From Magnetococcus sp. PR-3 (GTDB lineage: Bacteria; Pseudomonadota; Magnetococcia; Magnetococcales; Magnetococcaceae), in the NCBI RefSeq assembly GCF_036689865.1, contig NZ_JBAHUQ010000026.1, positions 33,131 to 97,130 of the forward strand: a DNA stretch of 64,000 nucleotides, in the 5' to 3' direction. A program made the position numbers and the translations under genes. This document shows positions 1-8,499 of this stretch, piece after piece. The notes beneath the pieces are model-generated. The model had not been told where the DNA came from. It saw only the letters and a list, made by a program, of their open reading frames with translations, and made no database searches. The stretch's first letter is position 1; the number at the start of each line of letters is the position of its first letter.

Positions 1-335
1 TCCCCTTGACAAGCAGTCGATTAAACTGTCGCAACTACCTATAAATACAGGATGCTTTTCTTTATTAGATCATGATTAGCACATCTAACATTTTTTTAGC
101 AATATGATATTTTTTATCCATTAAGCCCTTATATTGGGCAACATAAAGGCTATTTTTTAAACACTTCCTGCACAACCCAACACAACACAATTTGAACCTT
201 ACTTTTTCTTACTATATTTTAGATTTATGCTTATATTCACGGCTTATATTATATAAGTTATTACTCTGTATCAAAATGTGACTTCACCAACATCTAGAAA
301 AACAGCTACTTACGATCACTTTTTAAGCACTTTTT
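1..335. other. AT-rich gene-free stretch
   Basis: No open frame with coding character is visible on either strand. The stretch is clearly more AT-rich than the rest of the window, with several A/T runs. It probably combines the 3' flank of a gene outside the window with the 3' flank of the minus-strand gene that ends at 336. I see no convincing terminator or repeat. Confidence 0.5.
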
Positions 336-539
336 TTAGTAACAGCCTGTAATCATCCAGTGAGATTGATGTGCGGTATCTGGTGCATGCAAGAGAGCCC
401 CACAGGTTTGACATACCCAGGTTTCAGAACGTTTAACAAAGCGCACAGGTTTGTCTGCTTTAAGCTGAAGTGCACCATGAGGTTTGGCATAACGTCCTAA
501 ACGGATCTGTTTACGGCAGGCATCACAGGGATAAGCCAT
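336..539 (-). CDS. small zinc-ribbon-like protein, unknown function
   Basis: This 67-residue protein has two CxxC knuckles, CDAC near residue 5 and CQTC near residue 43. That spacing is typical of a zinc-ribbon that binds one metal ion. There is no signal peptide or membrane segment, so it should be cytoplasmic. The ATG at 539 has a weak AAGG about ten bases upstream. It is transcribed away from the neighbouring barrel gene and has no operon partner. I do not recognise the family. The coding call rests on the paired Cys knuckles and the intact frame. Confidence 0.55.
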   Translation of the reverse strand: MAYPCDACRKQIRLGRYAKPHGALQLKADKPVRFVKRSETWVCQTCGALLHAPDTAHQSHWMITGCY

Positions 540-722
540 TGGGTTAACCTTTATTAGCTGTCGAACAATAAAGCAGAGAAAAAAAGCACACTTGGTTTTA
601 AGTTAAAACATGCCTTGGTTTTTACAAACCGGCCTACGCCCTTAAAATGGACTTTCTCTCTAGGCCCGACTATACTGCGAATATTGGGATTTCTCGTCAT
701 TCATGTACTCAAGCAGACGCTT

Positions 723-1700
723 ATGAAGGCCACGCCGCACCATTTAAAGCAGATGAAGTTTATCCATGTTATGGCAAGTAGCACCCTCTTGCTTATGCTA
801 TCCCCTGCACTGGCACAGTCTCAGGATAAAAGCATAATCGCCAACCCCAAAGCCGTGGCCAACCAACTTAAAACGCATCAAGATCCCACTCAGCGTTTTG
901 TAAAACCCCATGACGAGAGCCCACCGCCCGGTCTGCACGCCCAACCCATGTTGACCCCTCAGATCATTCAGGATGGGGATGAGGTTAAGGTAACAACCCA
1001 TCAGACGTTACGACTGAGCTATGGTGAAGCGCCACATCTATATATGGAGATGGGACGCAAAGTACGCCCCTTTGCCGCGACAGCCAGCCACTGGGACAGC
1101 ATGAGCCTAACCGGTGAAATGGCGACCTTACCTGCACAAGGCCTAGCACTAGGTTTAAGAGCAGATGAGGGCCTATACGGTGGACTGTATGCGGGCACCC
1201 CCCATAGCCGTTTGAGCCTACCCAACAGCTATACAGCCCATATGGGCTATATGCTTAATGAAGGGGCCTTCTCTATGGATGTTGGTGTACGGTACACCAA
1301 TAATATGCAGTTACAACGGGCTGATGATCTATTGGATCTTCAAGGTGTTAGTGCCCATGGTATTTTTAATATGGGTGCTCTTACCATGTTGGGCGAGTAT
1401 GTCACCACAGCCAACCGCGTCTCCGACCAAACATCACATCTAACCGGGTTACGCCCAAGTGCGTGGAACACAGAGCTCGGTTATCGTCATGCATGGGGTG
1501 GTATTGCCACCACTTTTGCGCTGGGCTACCAGGGCAGTGGTGTACCACTGGATGGCGATTTACCCGAAGATCGTTTTTTGGCAGGGGTTCGTATGAACCT
1601 CTTCCCCAACAGCGCCCTGTCACTTGAGCTACGTCGGGACCGAATGCCCGACCAACTCTCTGGTGATGCAGCGACCTTTAAGTTCGCTGTGGACTTTTAG
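723..1700 (+). CDS. LbtU-like outer-membrane beta-barrel protein
   Basis: Probable outer-membrane porin of the type annotated as LbtU-family siderophore porin. After an N-terminal signal peptide (a hydrophobic stretch ending near LSPALAQ) there is a linker. The last ~200 residues alternate polar and hydrophobic strands with many Gly/Tyr and end in Asp-Phe, the C-terminal aromatic expected for BAM-assembled barrels. Motifs such as WNTELGYRHAW, LPEDRF and LSLELRRD resemble the C-terminal strands of LbtU proteins. The frame is open from a TTG at 615. I prefer the ATG at 723 or the one at 753, because the signal peptide begins just after the latter. Family assignment is from remembered pattern, and the transported substrate is unknown. 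Confidence 0.55.
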   Translation: MKATPHHLKQMKFIHVMASSTLLLMLSPALAQSQDKSIIANPKAVANQLKTHQDPTQRFVKPHDESPPPGLHAQPMLTPQIIQDGDEVKVTTHQTLRLSYGEAPHLYMEMGRKVRPFAATASHWDSMSLTGEMATLPAQGLALGLRADEGLYGGLYAGTPHSRLSLPNSYTAHMGYMLNEGAFSMDVGVRYTNNMQLQRADDLLDLQGVSAHGIFNMGALTMLGEYVTTANRVSDQTSHLTGLRPSAWNTELGYRHAWGGIATTFALGYQGSGVPLDGDLPEDRFLAGVRMNLFPNSALSLELRRDRMPDQLSGDAATFKFAVDF

Positions 1701-1848
1701 CGGCGGTCAGGGCAGATGAACGGGTAGAAAATGGGCTTTATTGGAATTTCAGGCCCAAAATGGCACCTAAATCTTACGACAACCCCGCTGATCTGAGCAA
1801 CCAGACCAATAAGATCAGAATACGATACGGTTAAGGATAAACCACGCT

Positions 1849-2100
1849 ATGGCTCATCTGCTTTTTTTTGCATCGGTTAAAGATAAGGTCGGCATGCCTG
1901 CCACACAGCTGCCCCTGCCTGAGAATGTGACAACCGTGGGTACGCTACTGGCCCACCTTCAGGATTTAGGCGCCCCCTATGCAGAGGCCTTGGCTGGCGG
2001 ACATGTGCAAGTGGCCGTGAACCAAACCCATGCTCGAGCTGAAGATCCCGTTAAAGATAGTGATGAAGTTGCTTTTTTCCCACCCGTCAGTGGTGGCTAA
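1849..2100 (+). CDS. moaD: molybdopterin synthase small subunit MoaD
   Basis: An 83-residue ubiquitin-fold sulfur carrier that ends in Gly-Gly, the terminus that is adenylated and thiocarboxylated to donate sulfur to precursor Z in molybdenum cofactor synthesis. The FFPPVSGG ending and total length match MoaD well. An AAGGAT lies about ten bases before the ATG. mobB follows after only four bases, so the two are almost certainly co-transcribed. No moaE or moaA is in the window, so the rest of the pathway must be elsewhere. Confidence 0.88.
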   Translation: MAHLLFFASVKDKVGMPATQLPLPENVTTVGTLLAHLQDLGAPYAEALAGGHVQVAVNQTHARAEDPVKDSDEVAFFPPVSGG

Positions 2101-2104
2101 GCAT

Positions 2105-2605
2105 ATGGATACCCCTGTTATTGGGTTTTTTGCCCCGAGCGGCACCGGAAAAACCACCCTTATTGAGCAGATCACCCATATTTTGTCTCAACGGGGTTAT
2201 GTGGTCAGTGTCATTAAATATGGCCACCATAAGGCCAGCCCAGATATACCGGGTAAAGATAGTGATCGCTTTCGTCGTGCAGGTGCTGAGAGTGTCTTTT
2301 ATGCAGGTCCCAGCTCCTGGTTTCAGGTCCGGGAGCACCCCAGCTCTGAGCAGCCAGATCCCCGACAGCTTCTACCCTATATGGATGATCCAGACTTGGT
2401 GCTGGTGGAAGGGTATAAAGCCGGAGATATTCCTAAAATCCTGGTCCATCGGCAGGGCATAGAGATCGACCCCATCGATATCCCCACCCCCCTATTAGCC
2501 GTGGTGAGTGATGACCCAAACTATCCGACAGATTGCCCTGTGCTACCTTTAAATGATGCCGAGGCTGTGGCCAACCATATGATGGATCTATTTTTTCTCA
2601 TATAA
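2105..2605 (+). CDS. mobB: molybdopterin-guanine dinucleotide biosynthesis adaptor MobB
   Basis: A 166-residue P-loop GTP-binding protein that assists MobA in converting molybdopterin to the guanine dinucleotide form. The Walker A loop APSGTGKTTL is at residues 10-19, followed by the family-typical VSVIKYGHH and the LVLVEGYK segment. The frame is open upstream, but the ATG at 2105 is chosen because the protein family begins right there (DTPVIGFFAPSG) and because it sits four bases after moaD. The pair implies that the cell uses molybdo-enzymes of the MGD type. Confidence 0.88.
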   Translation: MDTPVIGFFAPSGTGKTTLIEQITHILSQRGYVVSVIKYGHHKASPDIPGKDSDRFRRAGAESVFYAGPSSWFQVREHPSSEQPDPRQLLPYMDDPDLVLVEGYKAGDIPKILVHRQGIEIDPIDIPTPLLAVVSDDPNYPTDCPVLPLNDAEAVANHMMDLFFLI

Positions 2606-2710
2606 TTTTCAATGTACTACGAGCATACCATCAAAAAAACATCCTTTGACCTATTGATGTTTTGCCCTCCCCTCCCCACATGAGTTACCAGAAGCGCTTC
2701 GCAACAGGAC

Positions 2711-2733
2711 AGGAGGTTGCAACCTCCTTTTTT
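2711..2733 (+). terminator. perfect palindrome plus U-tract, probable terminator
   Basis: AGGAGGTTGCAACCTCCT is a perfect 18-base palindrome (7-bp stem, TGCA loop) that runs directly into five or six Ts. It is most simply the intrinsic terminator of moaD-mobB. It lies 28 bases before the Hsp20 start, and its 5' arm is a full Shine-Dalgarno sequence masked by its complement, which leaves room for a leader role in hsp20 expression. Confidence 0.7.
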
Positions 2734-2760
2734 ATAGCCCTTGCGATCTGGAGAAACATC

Positions 2761-3201
2761 ATGACTTTAATGACCCTTGACCCCTTCCGTCAGGTCCGTG
2801 CCATTCAAAAAGAGATGGACCACCTCATGGCCCGTGCTGCCCAGGATGCGGAGTCGGTTGAATCCACCCGTACCCCTCTGATCTCCTTGCATGAAGATGA
2901 AAAGGCCTGGATCGTGGAAGCGGAGATGCCCGGTATTGATATCGCCACTTTAAAGGTTGAAAACCAGCAGCGTACAGTGAGCTTTTTTGGTGCGCTAAAA
3001 ACTCAGAATGAGCGCGATCACACAAACTGCACATATGATGAGCGGGCGAACCTGCCCTATCAACGGCACCTCAAACTGCCTGGTGATGTAGAAAATGGTA
3101 AGGCCACCGCAAGCTATGCCCAGGGTATGTTGACCATTGTCTGCCCTAAAGCCAGCAGCAATAGCAAACATCAGGTACCCGTACAGACCTTTGAAGCTTA
3201 G
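2761..3201 (+). CDS. Hsp20/alpha-crystallin small heat-shock protein
   Basis: A 146-residue ATP-independent holdase that would bind unfolding proteins in the cytoplasm. The alpha-crystallin domain runs from about residue 40 to 135 (PLISLHEDEKAWIVEAEMPG at the start, LPYQRHLKLPGDV and YAQGMLTIVCPK at the end). The ATG at 2761 has GGAG eight bases upstream, whereas the upstream extension of the frame is not part of the family. The preceding palindrome may be only the upstream terminator. I could not see a convincing sigma-32 promoter. Confidence 0.85.
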   Translation: MTLMTLDPFRQVRAIQKEMDHLMARAAQDAESVESTRTPLISLHEDEKAWIVEAEMPGIDIATLKVENQQRTVSFFGALKTQNERDHTNCTYDERANLPYQRHLKLPGDVENGKATASYAQGMLTIVCPKASSNSKHQVPVQTFEA

Positions 3202-3606
3202 CATGGGTAGCGATAGGCCCGTTAGCGGGTCTCGACCTTTACAAAACGGGCCACAGGTGTGATGGAACTAAACATCTCTTCCCCAGGGGTTTTCTGCTGA
3301 TCAACATCAGGCTATCCATCCCCCACCCTCAGCAAACCAAGCTGCGAGGAGAACCAGCCAGCCCCACATCCTCTATACGATGCGGGGCTGGGCAGGCCAC
3401 TGAGCCCCCCAACCTTTGAGCGGTGCCTCATGAGAGATCCCACAGACCAACAGACCAAGGCACAGGGATAGAGCCCATAGACTTAAACCCCCATGCTGAC
3501 ACCTGCACCATTAGCCATAACCATCCACAGCCATGCCGCAAAACAAAAAAAGCAACTCTAAAGAGTCGCTTTTTTTTGTTCAGCATTGGGCAGAATCAGG
3601 CACTGA
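3202..3606. other. gene-free stretch with a strong hairpin
   Basis: No gene is seen. Positions 3359-3370 and 3379-3390 form a 12-bp stem with one mismatch (CAGCCCCaCATC against GATGcGGGGCTG) without a U-tract. It could be the 3' hairpin of hsp20 or a REP-like element. I did not see a second copy in the window. The right edge contains the terminator of the FGE gene. Confidence 0.45.
3545..3577 (-). terminator. intrinsic terminator of the aldolase-caspase-FGE operon
   Basis: On the minus strand the sequence reads as an A-run, AGCGACTCT, a two-base loop, AGAGTTGCT and a T-run. It lies about 30 bases after the stop of the FGE-fold gene. Because of the flanking A and T runs it could also work in the other direction. 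Confidence 0.75.
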
Positions 3607-4515
3607 CTAGAGCAGTGCATCGCGTAGATTAATGGGTTTTTTCTTCACAGGTATATCAATCTCCGCCGCCAGCCTTAACCCAATCATGGGGGATTGCGTA
3701 CTGAAATGCTCAAACCCACGATTACTGCAACGCAGCTGCTTGGTTTTACTACTAAAGCTACCACCACGGATCACACGGTAGGGCTGCTCACCCTCATGAA
3801 GCGGGTCCTGTGATTTGGCTTTGGCATAGGCTTGGCCATCATAGGCATCCTGGGTCCACTCCCAGACGTTCCCACTCATATCAAACAACCCAATACGGTT
3901 GGAACGCCGGGTGGCCACCTTCTGTGGCCGGTTTCCACTATTATCCCGGTACCACGCCCCCTGCCCTGCACTACTGCCTGTGGCGTAACGTACCCGTTGG
4001 CCACGGTTACGGCAGGCAAACTCCCACTCGGCTTCGGTCGGTAGACGAAACTTGACCTTACCTTTATAGAAGCTATTAAGCCGGCCAAGGTACATCTCCA
4101 CATCATCCCAAGCGATCTGCTCAACAGGATATTCATCCCCTTTACGGTTTTGGGAGGGGTTGTTCCGCATCACATGTCGCCACTGGCCCTGGGTCATCTC
4201 CGTGCGGGCAATCCAATACCCAGATAGGCAGATATCCCGCACAGGCCCTTCATCGGCATCGCGTCCATCAATACGTGGGGCACTGCCATACTTAAAACAG
4301 CGCCCTTCAATCCACACCATTTCTATACCTGTCAAAGGCTCCAACCAATGCTGCCCTGGCTGCACAACCTCTGCGGGTTGGGCCCGCTGTCTACTGGTAT
4401 CAATAGGTTCCCATTGGTTGACCAAAAAAGCACTGGCCATACCAGGAAACAACGCCAGCCCCATGGCTATAGCCCGCCAGATAAACCAACGTGGGCGTAG
4501 AGAGAAACCAATCAT
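3607..4515 (-). CDS. exported FGE-sulfatase-fold (SUMF1/EgtB/PvdO family) protein
   Basis: A 302-residue protein with a hydrophobic N-terminus (residues 9-28) that looks like a signal peptide or anchor, followed by an FGE-sulfatase domain over roughly residues 50-290. Landmarks are YWIARTEMTQGQWR, YPVEQIAWDDVEMY, FRLPTEAEWEFACR, NRIGLFDMSGNVWEW and YRVIRGGSF, which closely follow the family. The copper-binding Cys pair of true formylglycine-generating enzymes is not evident: a single Cys lies in LRCSNRG. It may therefore bind rather than oxidise its target. The start has an excellent GGAGGTGA site, and its ATG overlaps the caspase gene's stop by four bases, so the two are translationally coupled. 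Confidence 0.8.
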   Translation of the reverse strand: MIGFSLRPRWFIWRAIAMGLALFPGMASAFLVNQWEPIDTSRQRAQPAEVVQPGQHWLEPLTGIEMVWIEGRCFKYGSAPRIDGRDADEGPVRDICLSGYWIARTEMTQGQWRHVMRNNPSQNRKGDEYPVEQIAWDDVEMYLGRLNSFYKGKVKFRLPTEAEWEFACRNRGQRVRYATGSSAGQGAWYRDNSGNRPQKVATRRSNRIGLFDMSGNVWEWTQDAYDGQAYAKAKSQDPLHEGEQPYRVIRGGSFSSKTKQLRCSNRGFEHFSTQSPMIGLRLAAEIDIPVKKKPINLRDALL

Positions 4516-6107
4516 CGGTCACCTCCGGTTTGGGTCAGGCGCATTTTACTGCCTCTGGTCATCCATGGGGTCATTTTCAACCCCTGCTCTTTAATGGCCT
4601 GGCGCGCATAGACAAATGCCTCAGAAAAACCCACCCAACCATCTTTCGCGTTACCAGCCAAACCATCCGCAGGTCCCAACATCCCTTCCATCAGGAAGTA
4701 GGTCAGGCCACTTTGACGTCCAGGGGCAAAAAACTGTGAGGGGCGATCATCCCAAGCGGCTAACAGCCAAGGCTTACGGGCCACTTCAGCACCTGACCGA
4801 TGATGGGGCTTTAACGGCATTTTGGTTTTTAAACAAGGGGCCTTACCCGAAAAACAGCTGTCAATAATCACAGCAACATCTCTGTTTTTCAGGGAGTCCA
4901 AAGACTCCCGTAGATCTTTCATGGACAGCGCACTATCCGGGGTCATCATCTCTTTACGGACATTAACCGGCAACATCAGCAGATCCTGCAATGTGCCATT
5001 TTTACCGGTCATATAGGGCGCACCATGCCCAGCATAGTAGAAGATCAACTGTGCGTTGGGGTTTAAACGGCCCTGTTCCAGCAACCAGTTAATATCCCTT
5101 TGTAAAGTCAGCGTGGTGGCCTCTCGATCCAAACGGAGGCGCAGATGGTCTGCATCCCCACGCAACAGGCCACGGCGCACCAATAGCTGGGCCATATTCT
5201 CAGCATCCCGTGCAGAAAAATAGCGGCCTGGCAGATGATTATAGCGGCTAACACCCACGATCAACGCGAAGGTATCGGAGCGTTTTTCCCACTTATTGAT
5301 CAGTGGTTGAGCCTGGATGAACTCATCCAACACCAAACGGCGGTCATCCACATTACCTTTTTTAGCCCAAACTTCATGGGGCAGAGGCAGAATAATTGGC
5401 ACCTCAGCCTCATTATCCACATGGGCAAGGGCCAACATATCTTTAGCCACCACAAACTGATCTTCGCTGGGATACTCTTTTACCAACAGATTGATGCTGC
5501 GTTTTAATGCCTCAAACTCTTCCCCCGCTCTAAACTTTCTCCAACCCTCTTTCTCCACGACATAGCGGGCAGCTTGCTCCTGCCATTTTTTGGCACGCAA
5601 CCCTTCCAAATTGGCACGGGTCAGCCAGTCATAGGCTTCCAGATAACGTCCAAGGCGAAACAGACTATAAAGCTTAGTGTGGGCAAGTGAGAGATCTTGG
5701 GGAAAACGTTCCAGGGCACGGAATGCGGCAATGTGCGCATCTTCATCCTCCCCCAGTTCAAAGTAGGTCCAAGCATGGTTGGCAACCGTATGTAGGTGAT
5801 TGGGGTAAGTTTTCATATGCTTACCCCACACCTTGAGCGCTGCCCGTTTTTGATCGGCCAGATAAAGACCCAAACCATGGTTGTACCCAACGGCCAGATC
5901 CATGGGGCACAGCTCATAGGCCTCTTGCAAGGCAGCCAGGCCCTTCTTTGGCTGGATATCATACAACCCCATGCCCTTAAGCGCGATCTCACGCGCCGCC
6001 GGACAGGCGTTAGCCCGCTCTCCCAACACCTCCTGAGCGGAGGCTGCAGAAAACGGGACCAGGGCAGCCAGTAGTGTAGTTATGCCAAAGAGCGCCTGTC
6101 GCCACAT
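4512..6107 (-). CDS. exported TPR and caspase-like (peptidase C14) protein
   Basis: A 531-residue protein with a clear signal peptide ending near PFSAASAQ. A helical, TPR-like region spans residues 30-230, and a caspase-fold domain spans about 280-510. The catalytic dyad is present: His361 in FYYAGHGAP and Cys418 in IIDSCFSG. The domain opens with FALIVGVSRYNHLPG, as in bacterial orthocaspases. Export to the periplasm is unusual because most studied bacterial caspase homologues are cytoplasmic. It lies three bases after the aldolase stop and overlaps the FGE-fold gene. Fused caspase and FGE domains are known in bacteria, so the two products probably act together. The substrate is unknown. Confidence 0.82.
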   Translation of the reverse strand: MWRQALFGITTLLAALVPFSAASAQEVLGERANACPAAREIALKGMGLYDIQPKKGLAALQEAYELCPMDLAVGYNHGLGLYLADQKRAALKVWGKHMKTYPNHLHTVANHAWTYFELGEDEDAHIAAFRALERFPQDLSLAHTKLYSLFRLGRYLEAYDWLTRANLEGLRAKKWQEQAARYVVEKEGWRKFRAGEEFEALKRSINLLVKEYPSEDQFVVAKDMLALAHVDNEAEVPIILPLPHEVWAKKGNVDDRRLVLDEFIQAQPLINKWEKRSDTFALIVGVSRYNHLPGRYFSARDAENMAQLLVRRGLLRGDADHLRLRLDREATTLTLQRDINWLLEQGRLNPNAQLIFYYAGHGAPYMTGKNGTLQDLLMLPVNVRKEMMTPDSALSMKDLRESLDSLKNRDVAVIIDSCFSGKAPCLKTKMPLKPHHRSGAEVARKPWLLAAWDDRPSQFFAPGRQSGLTYFLMEGMLGPADGLAGNAKDGWVGFSEAFVYARQAIKEQGLKMTPWMTRGSKMRLTQTGGDR

Positions 6108-6110
6108 ACC

Positions 6111-7175
6111 TTAGTTCACCTTGGGGTCAAGCTCCCCGGAAGCATACCGCTTAGCCATGCTCTCCATCGTGATCACTTTGATCTTGGAGGCATGACCGGC
6201 TGTGTTAAAAGCCTCATAACGGGCTCTACACACATCATAAGCAGCATCTTCCGCAGGACGGTTATACTTACGCGGATCAAATGCACTGGGGTTACTGTGT
6301 AAATACTTGCGGATAGCCCCAGTCATAGCCAAACGCAGGTCTGTATCAATGTTTACCTTACGTACACCGTGTTTAATACCCTCAACAACCTCTTCTACCG
6401 GTACACCATAGGTCTCAGGTATTTCACCACCATATTCATTGATAATGGCCAACAGCTCCTGAGGAACTGCCGAAGATCCATGCATCACCAAATGGGTGTT
6501 CGGTATACGCTTGTTGATCTCTGCAATACGGCTGATCGCCAGAATATCACCCGTGGGCTTACGGGTAAATTTATAGGCACCATGGCTTGTACCAATGGCA
6601 ATGGCCAGGGCATCAACATGGGTTTGCTCAACAAATTGTGCCGCCTCTTCTGGATCGGTTAGCAGGGCATCTTTCTCCATCTTGCCTTCCGCCCCAATAC
6701 CATCCTCTTCACCGGCCATACCGGTCTCTAAGGAACCCAACACACCCAGTTCACCTTCTACACTCACACCAATGGCATGAGAAAACTCTACCACTTTACG
6801 GGTGGTGGCCACATTATAGTCCCAATCCGAAGGGGTTTTACCATCTTCGTGCAGGGAACCATCCATCATAACCGACGTAAAGTTAGAGCGAATAGCCGCC
6901 TGACAAATCGCTGGAGATTGGCCGTGGTCCTGGTGCATACAAATGGGCACATGGGGGTAAGCCTCAATGGCCGCCATGATTTGATGACGCAAAAAAGCCT
7001 CTCCCGCATAGTTACGGGCCCCAGCTGATGCCTGCAAAATAACGGGGCTGTCGGTGTCATCCGCGGCACGCATAATGGCGCGCACCTGCTCCATGTTATT
7101 GACATTAAAGGCGGGTAAGCCATAGTCATTCTCAGCGGCATGATCCAACAGTTGGCGCATGGAAACCAGAGGCAT
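6111..7175 (-). CDS. fba: class II fructose-bisphosphate aldolase
   Basis: A 354-residue zinc-dependent aldolase that interconverts fructose-1,6-bisphosphate with dihydroxyacetone phosphate and glyceraldehyde-3-phosphate, in glycolysis/gluconeogenesis and in the Calvin cycle if the cell fixes carbon that way. Family motifs include [13 protein letters not shown], the zinc-ligand segment [31 protein letters not shown] and [11 protein letters not shown]. The ATG at 7175 is preferred to the upstream TTG because AGGAG lies seven bases before it. It is the first gene of an apparent three-gene operon with the caspase and FGE genes, which is an odd pairing for a core metabolic enzyme. Confidence 0.92.
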   Translation of the reverse strand: MPLVSMRQLLDHAAENDYGLPAFNVNNMEQVRAIMRAADDTDSPVILQASAGARNYAGEAFLRHQIMAAIEAYPHVPICMHQDHGQSPAICQAAIRSNFTSVMMDGSLHEDGKTPSDWDYNVATTRKVVEFSHAIGVSVEGELGVLGSLETGMAGEEDGIGAEGKMEKDALLTDPEEAAQFVEQTHVDALAIAIGTSHGAYKFTRKPTGDILAISRIAEINKRIPNTHLVMHGSSAVPQELLAIINEYGGEIPETYGVPVEEVVEGIKHGVRKVNIDTDLRLAMTGAIRKYLHSNPSAFDPRKYNRPAEDAAYDVCRARYEAFNTAGHASKIKVITMESMAKRYASGELDPKVN

Positions 7176-7760
7176 CAATAATCTCCTAATTGAAAAAAGG
7201 TCGCAAACCCTAACAACCCGAACACATGCGCCATACAGAAAAACCCACCGAAACAGACATGCACATACCGGGCCGGTTCATTCATAAAGAGCGGTCCGCC
7301 CCCCCAGCGGCATAGATTCAGGCATCATACCTAATCCCTAAACATGAAGCTACGCTGACAGCACGCCCTATCCGTATAAATTCAACGATACACTTCATTT
7401 ATAGACTCTGTTTATCCCTATATTTCTGCAGCTTCCTAAAGACCACAAGACCTCTCATCAATAGATGGAAGCCTTGCCCCCCGCTGGGTGCATATGTGCC
7501 AAAGAAGCGCCCAAACACCCCCCTTGAGCGGCCAGACCCCACAACCAAAAGGATTTAAAGCCATATTAGGTCGTTTTCCCCATACGCAAATCCCTTTCCT
7601 ATAGCGAGAGATATACGCTAGAATGCAAACATTCAAATCCGGTCAAAACCTATTTAAAACCACTATGTTACATTTGTCACAAAACTAAAATATTGCCTTT
7701 ATCGATTGTTTGATACTTTGGATCGTCATCTACCTGATATTAACAGAAGGTTGCCTATCT
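7176..7760. other. divergent promoter region, no gene seen
   Basis: This 585-base gap separates the divergent aldolase operon and ODP operon and must hold both promoters. A 66-codon frame on the minus strand (7436-7636) lacks coding character and a ribosome site. The half next to the ODP gene is AT-rich. I could not pick out a confident promoter or operator. Confidence 0.5.
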
Positions 7761-8498
7761 ATGCCGCAGCTCAACTATGACCGCCCCATCGCCATTACCC
7801 GTGATATCCACTGGGTTGGGTTTCATGATGCGGAGGCTAACCTTCATTGCAACCCTTACCTCTTGATTGATGATGAAGATGTGGTGGTGTTTGATCCAGG
7901 CTCTATCCCCCATTTTCCCATCGTTACCCGTAAAATTATTGATCTGGTTAAACCACAGGAAATCACCCTGATCATTGCCCACCATCAAGATCCTGATGTT
8001 TGCGGAAATTTACCGGTTATTGAGGATGTCATTGGGCGGGATGATCTACGTATTGCGGCCAGTTTGAACACCATTCGGTTAATCCGGCATTATGGGATCA
8101 AATCCAAATTTCATGACACGAGTCAACAGGGTGGTAAGCTGTCGTTACGCAGCGGCCGAGAGTTGCAGTTTATCCCCACCCCCTATCTACATGCCCCTGG
8201 TGCCATCGTGACCTACGACACCAAAAGTCGCAGCCTTTTTTCCAGTGATCTGTTCGGCGCCATTGATCATAACTGGGCGCTCTATGCAGGGGACCACTTT
8301 CCCCAAAGCATGGATTCCTGGCATCAGCAGTATATGCCCAGCAACACCATATTAGCCCCTGCCATGGCGCGGTTGAGTCAGTTACAGATCGATCGTATTT
8401 TACCCCAACACGGTTCGATCATTGAGGGAGAGCAGGTCAAGGTTGCCATTGAACATCTACGCCAACTCCCCTGCGGCCTGGATCTAAAACGGGATTGA
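7761..8498 (+). CDS. metallo-beta-lactamase-fold di-iron protein, ODP type
   Basis: A 245-residue MBL-fold protein matching the stand-alone flavodiiron-like proteins called ODP (oxygen-binding di-iron protein). Likely metal ligands lie in HHQDPD (residues 74-79), His144 in YLHAPG, Asp163 in SSDLFG and His217 in PQHGS. There is no flavodoxin domain, so it is unlikely to reduce oxygen catalytically by itself. The family is thought to sense O2 in chemotaxis and c-di-GMP pathways. The ATG at 7761 has AGAAGG upstream, and the open frame before it is probably untranslated. It is followed one base later by a hybrid kinase and then a REC-GGDEF protein, which supports a sensory role. Confidence 0.8.
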   Translation: MPQLNYDRPIAITRDIHWVGFHDAEANLHCNPYLLIDDEDVVVFDPGSIPHFPIVTRKIIDLVKPQEITLIIAHHQDPDVCGNLPVIEDVIGRDDLRIAASLNTIRLIRHYGIKSKFHDTSQQGGKLSLRSGRELQFIPTPYLHAPGAIVTYDTKSRSLFSSDLFGAIDHNWALYAGDHFPQSMDSWHQQYMPSNTILAPAMARLSQLQIDRILPQHGSIIEGEQVKVAIEHLRQLPCGLDLKRD

Positions 8499-8499
8499 G

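Noticed and set aside
2640..2690. Possible sigma-32 promoter before hsp20
   Set aside because: TTTGAC and CCCCACAT are present but separated by 23 bases, too far for a sigma-32 promoter.
7436..7636. 66-codon minus-strand frame
   Set aside because: No ribosome site, odd Trp/Cys-rich composition, no family features. It lies in a promoter region.
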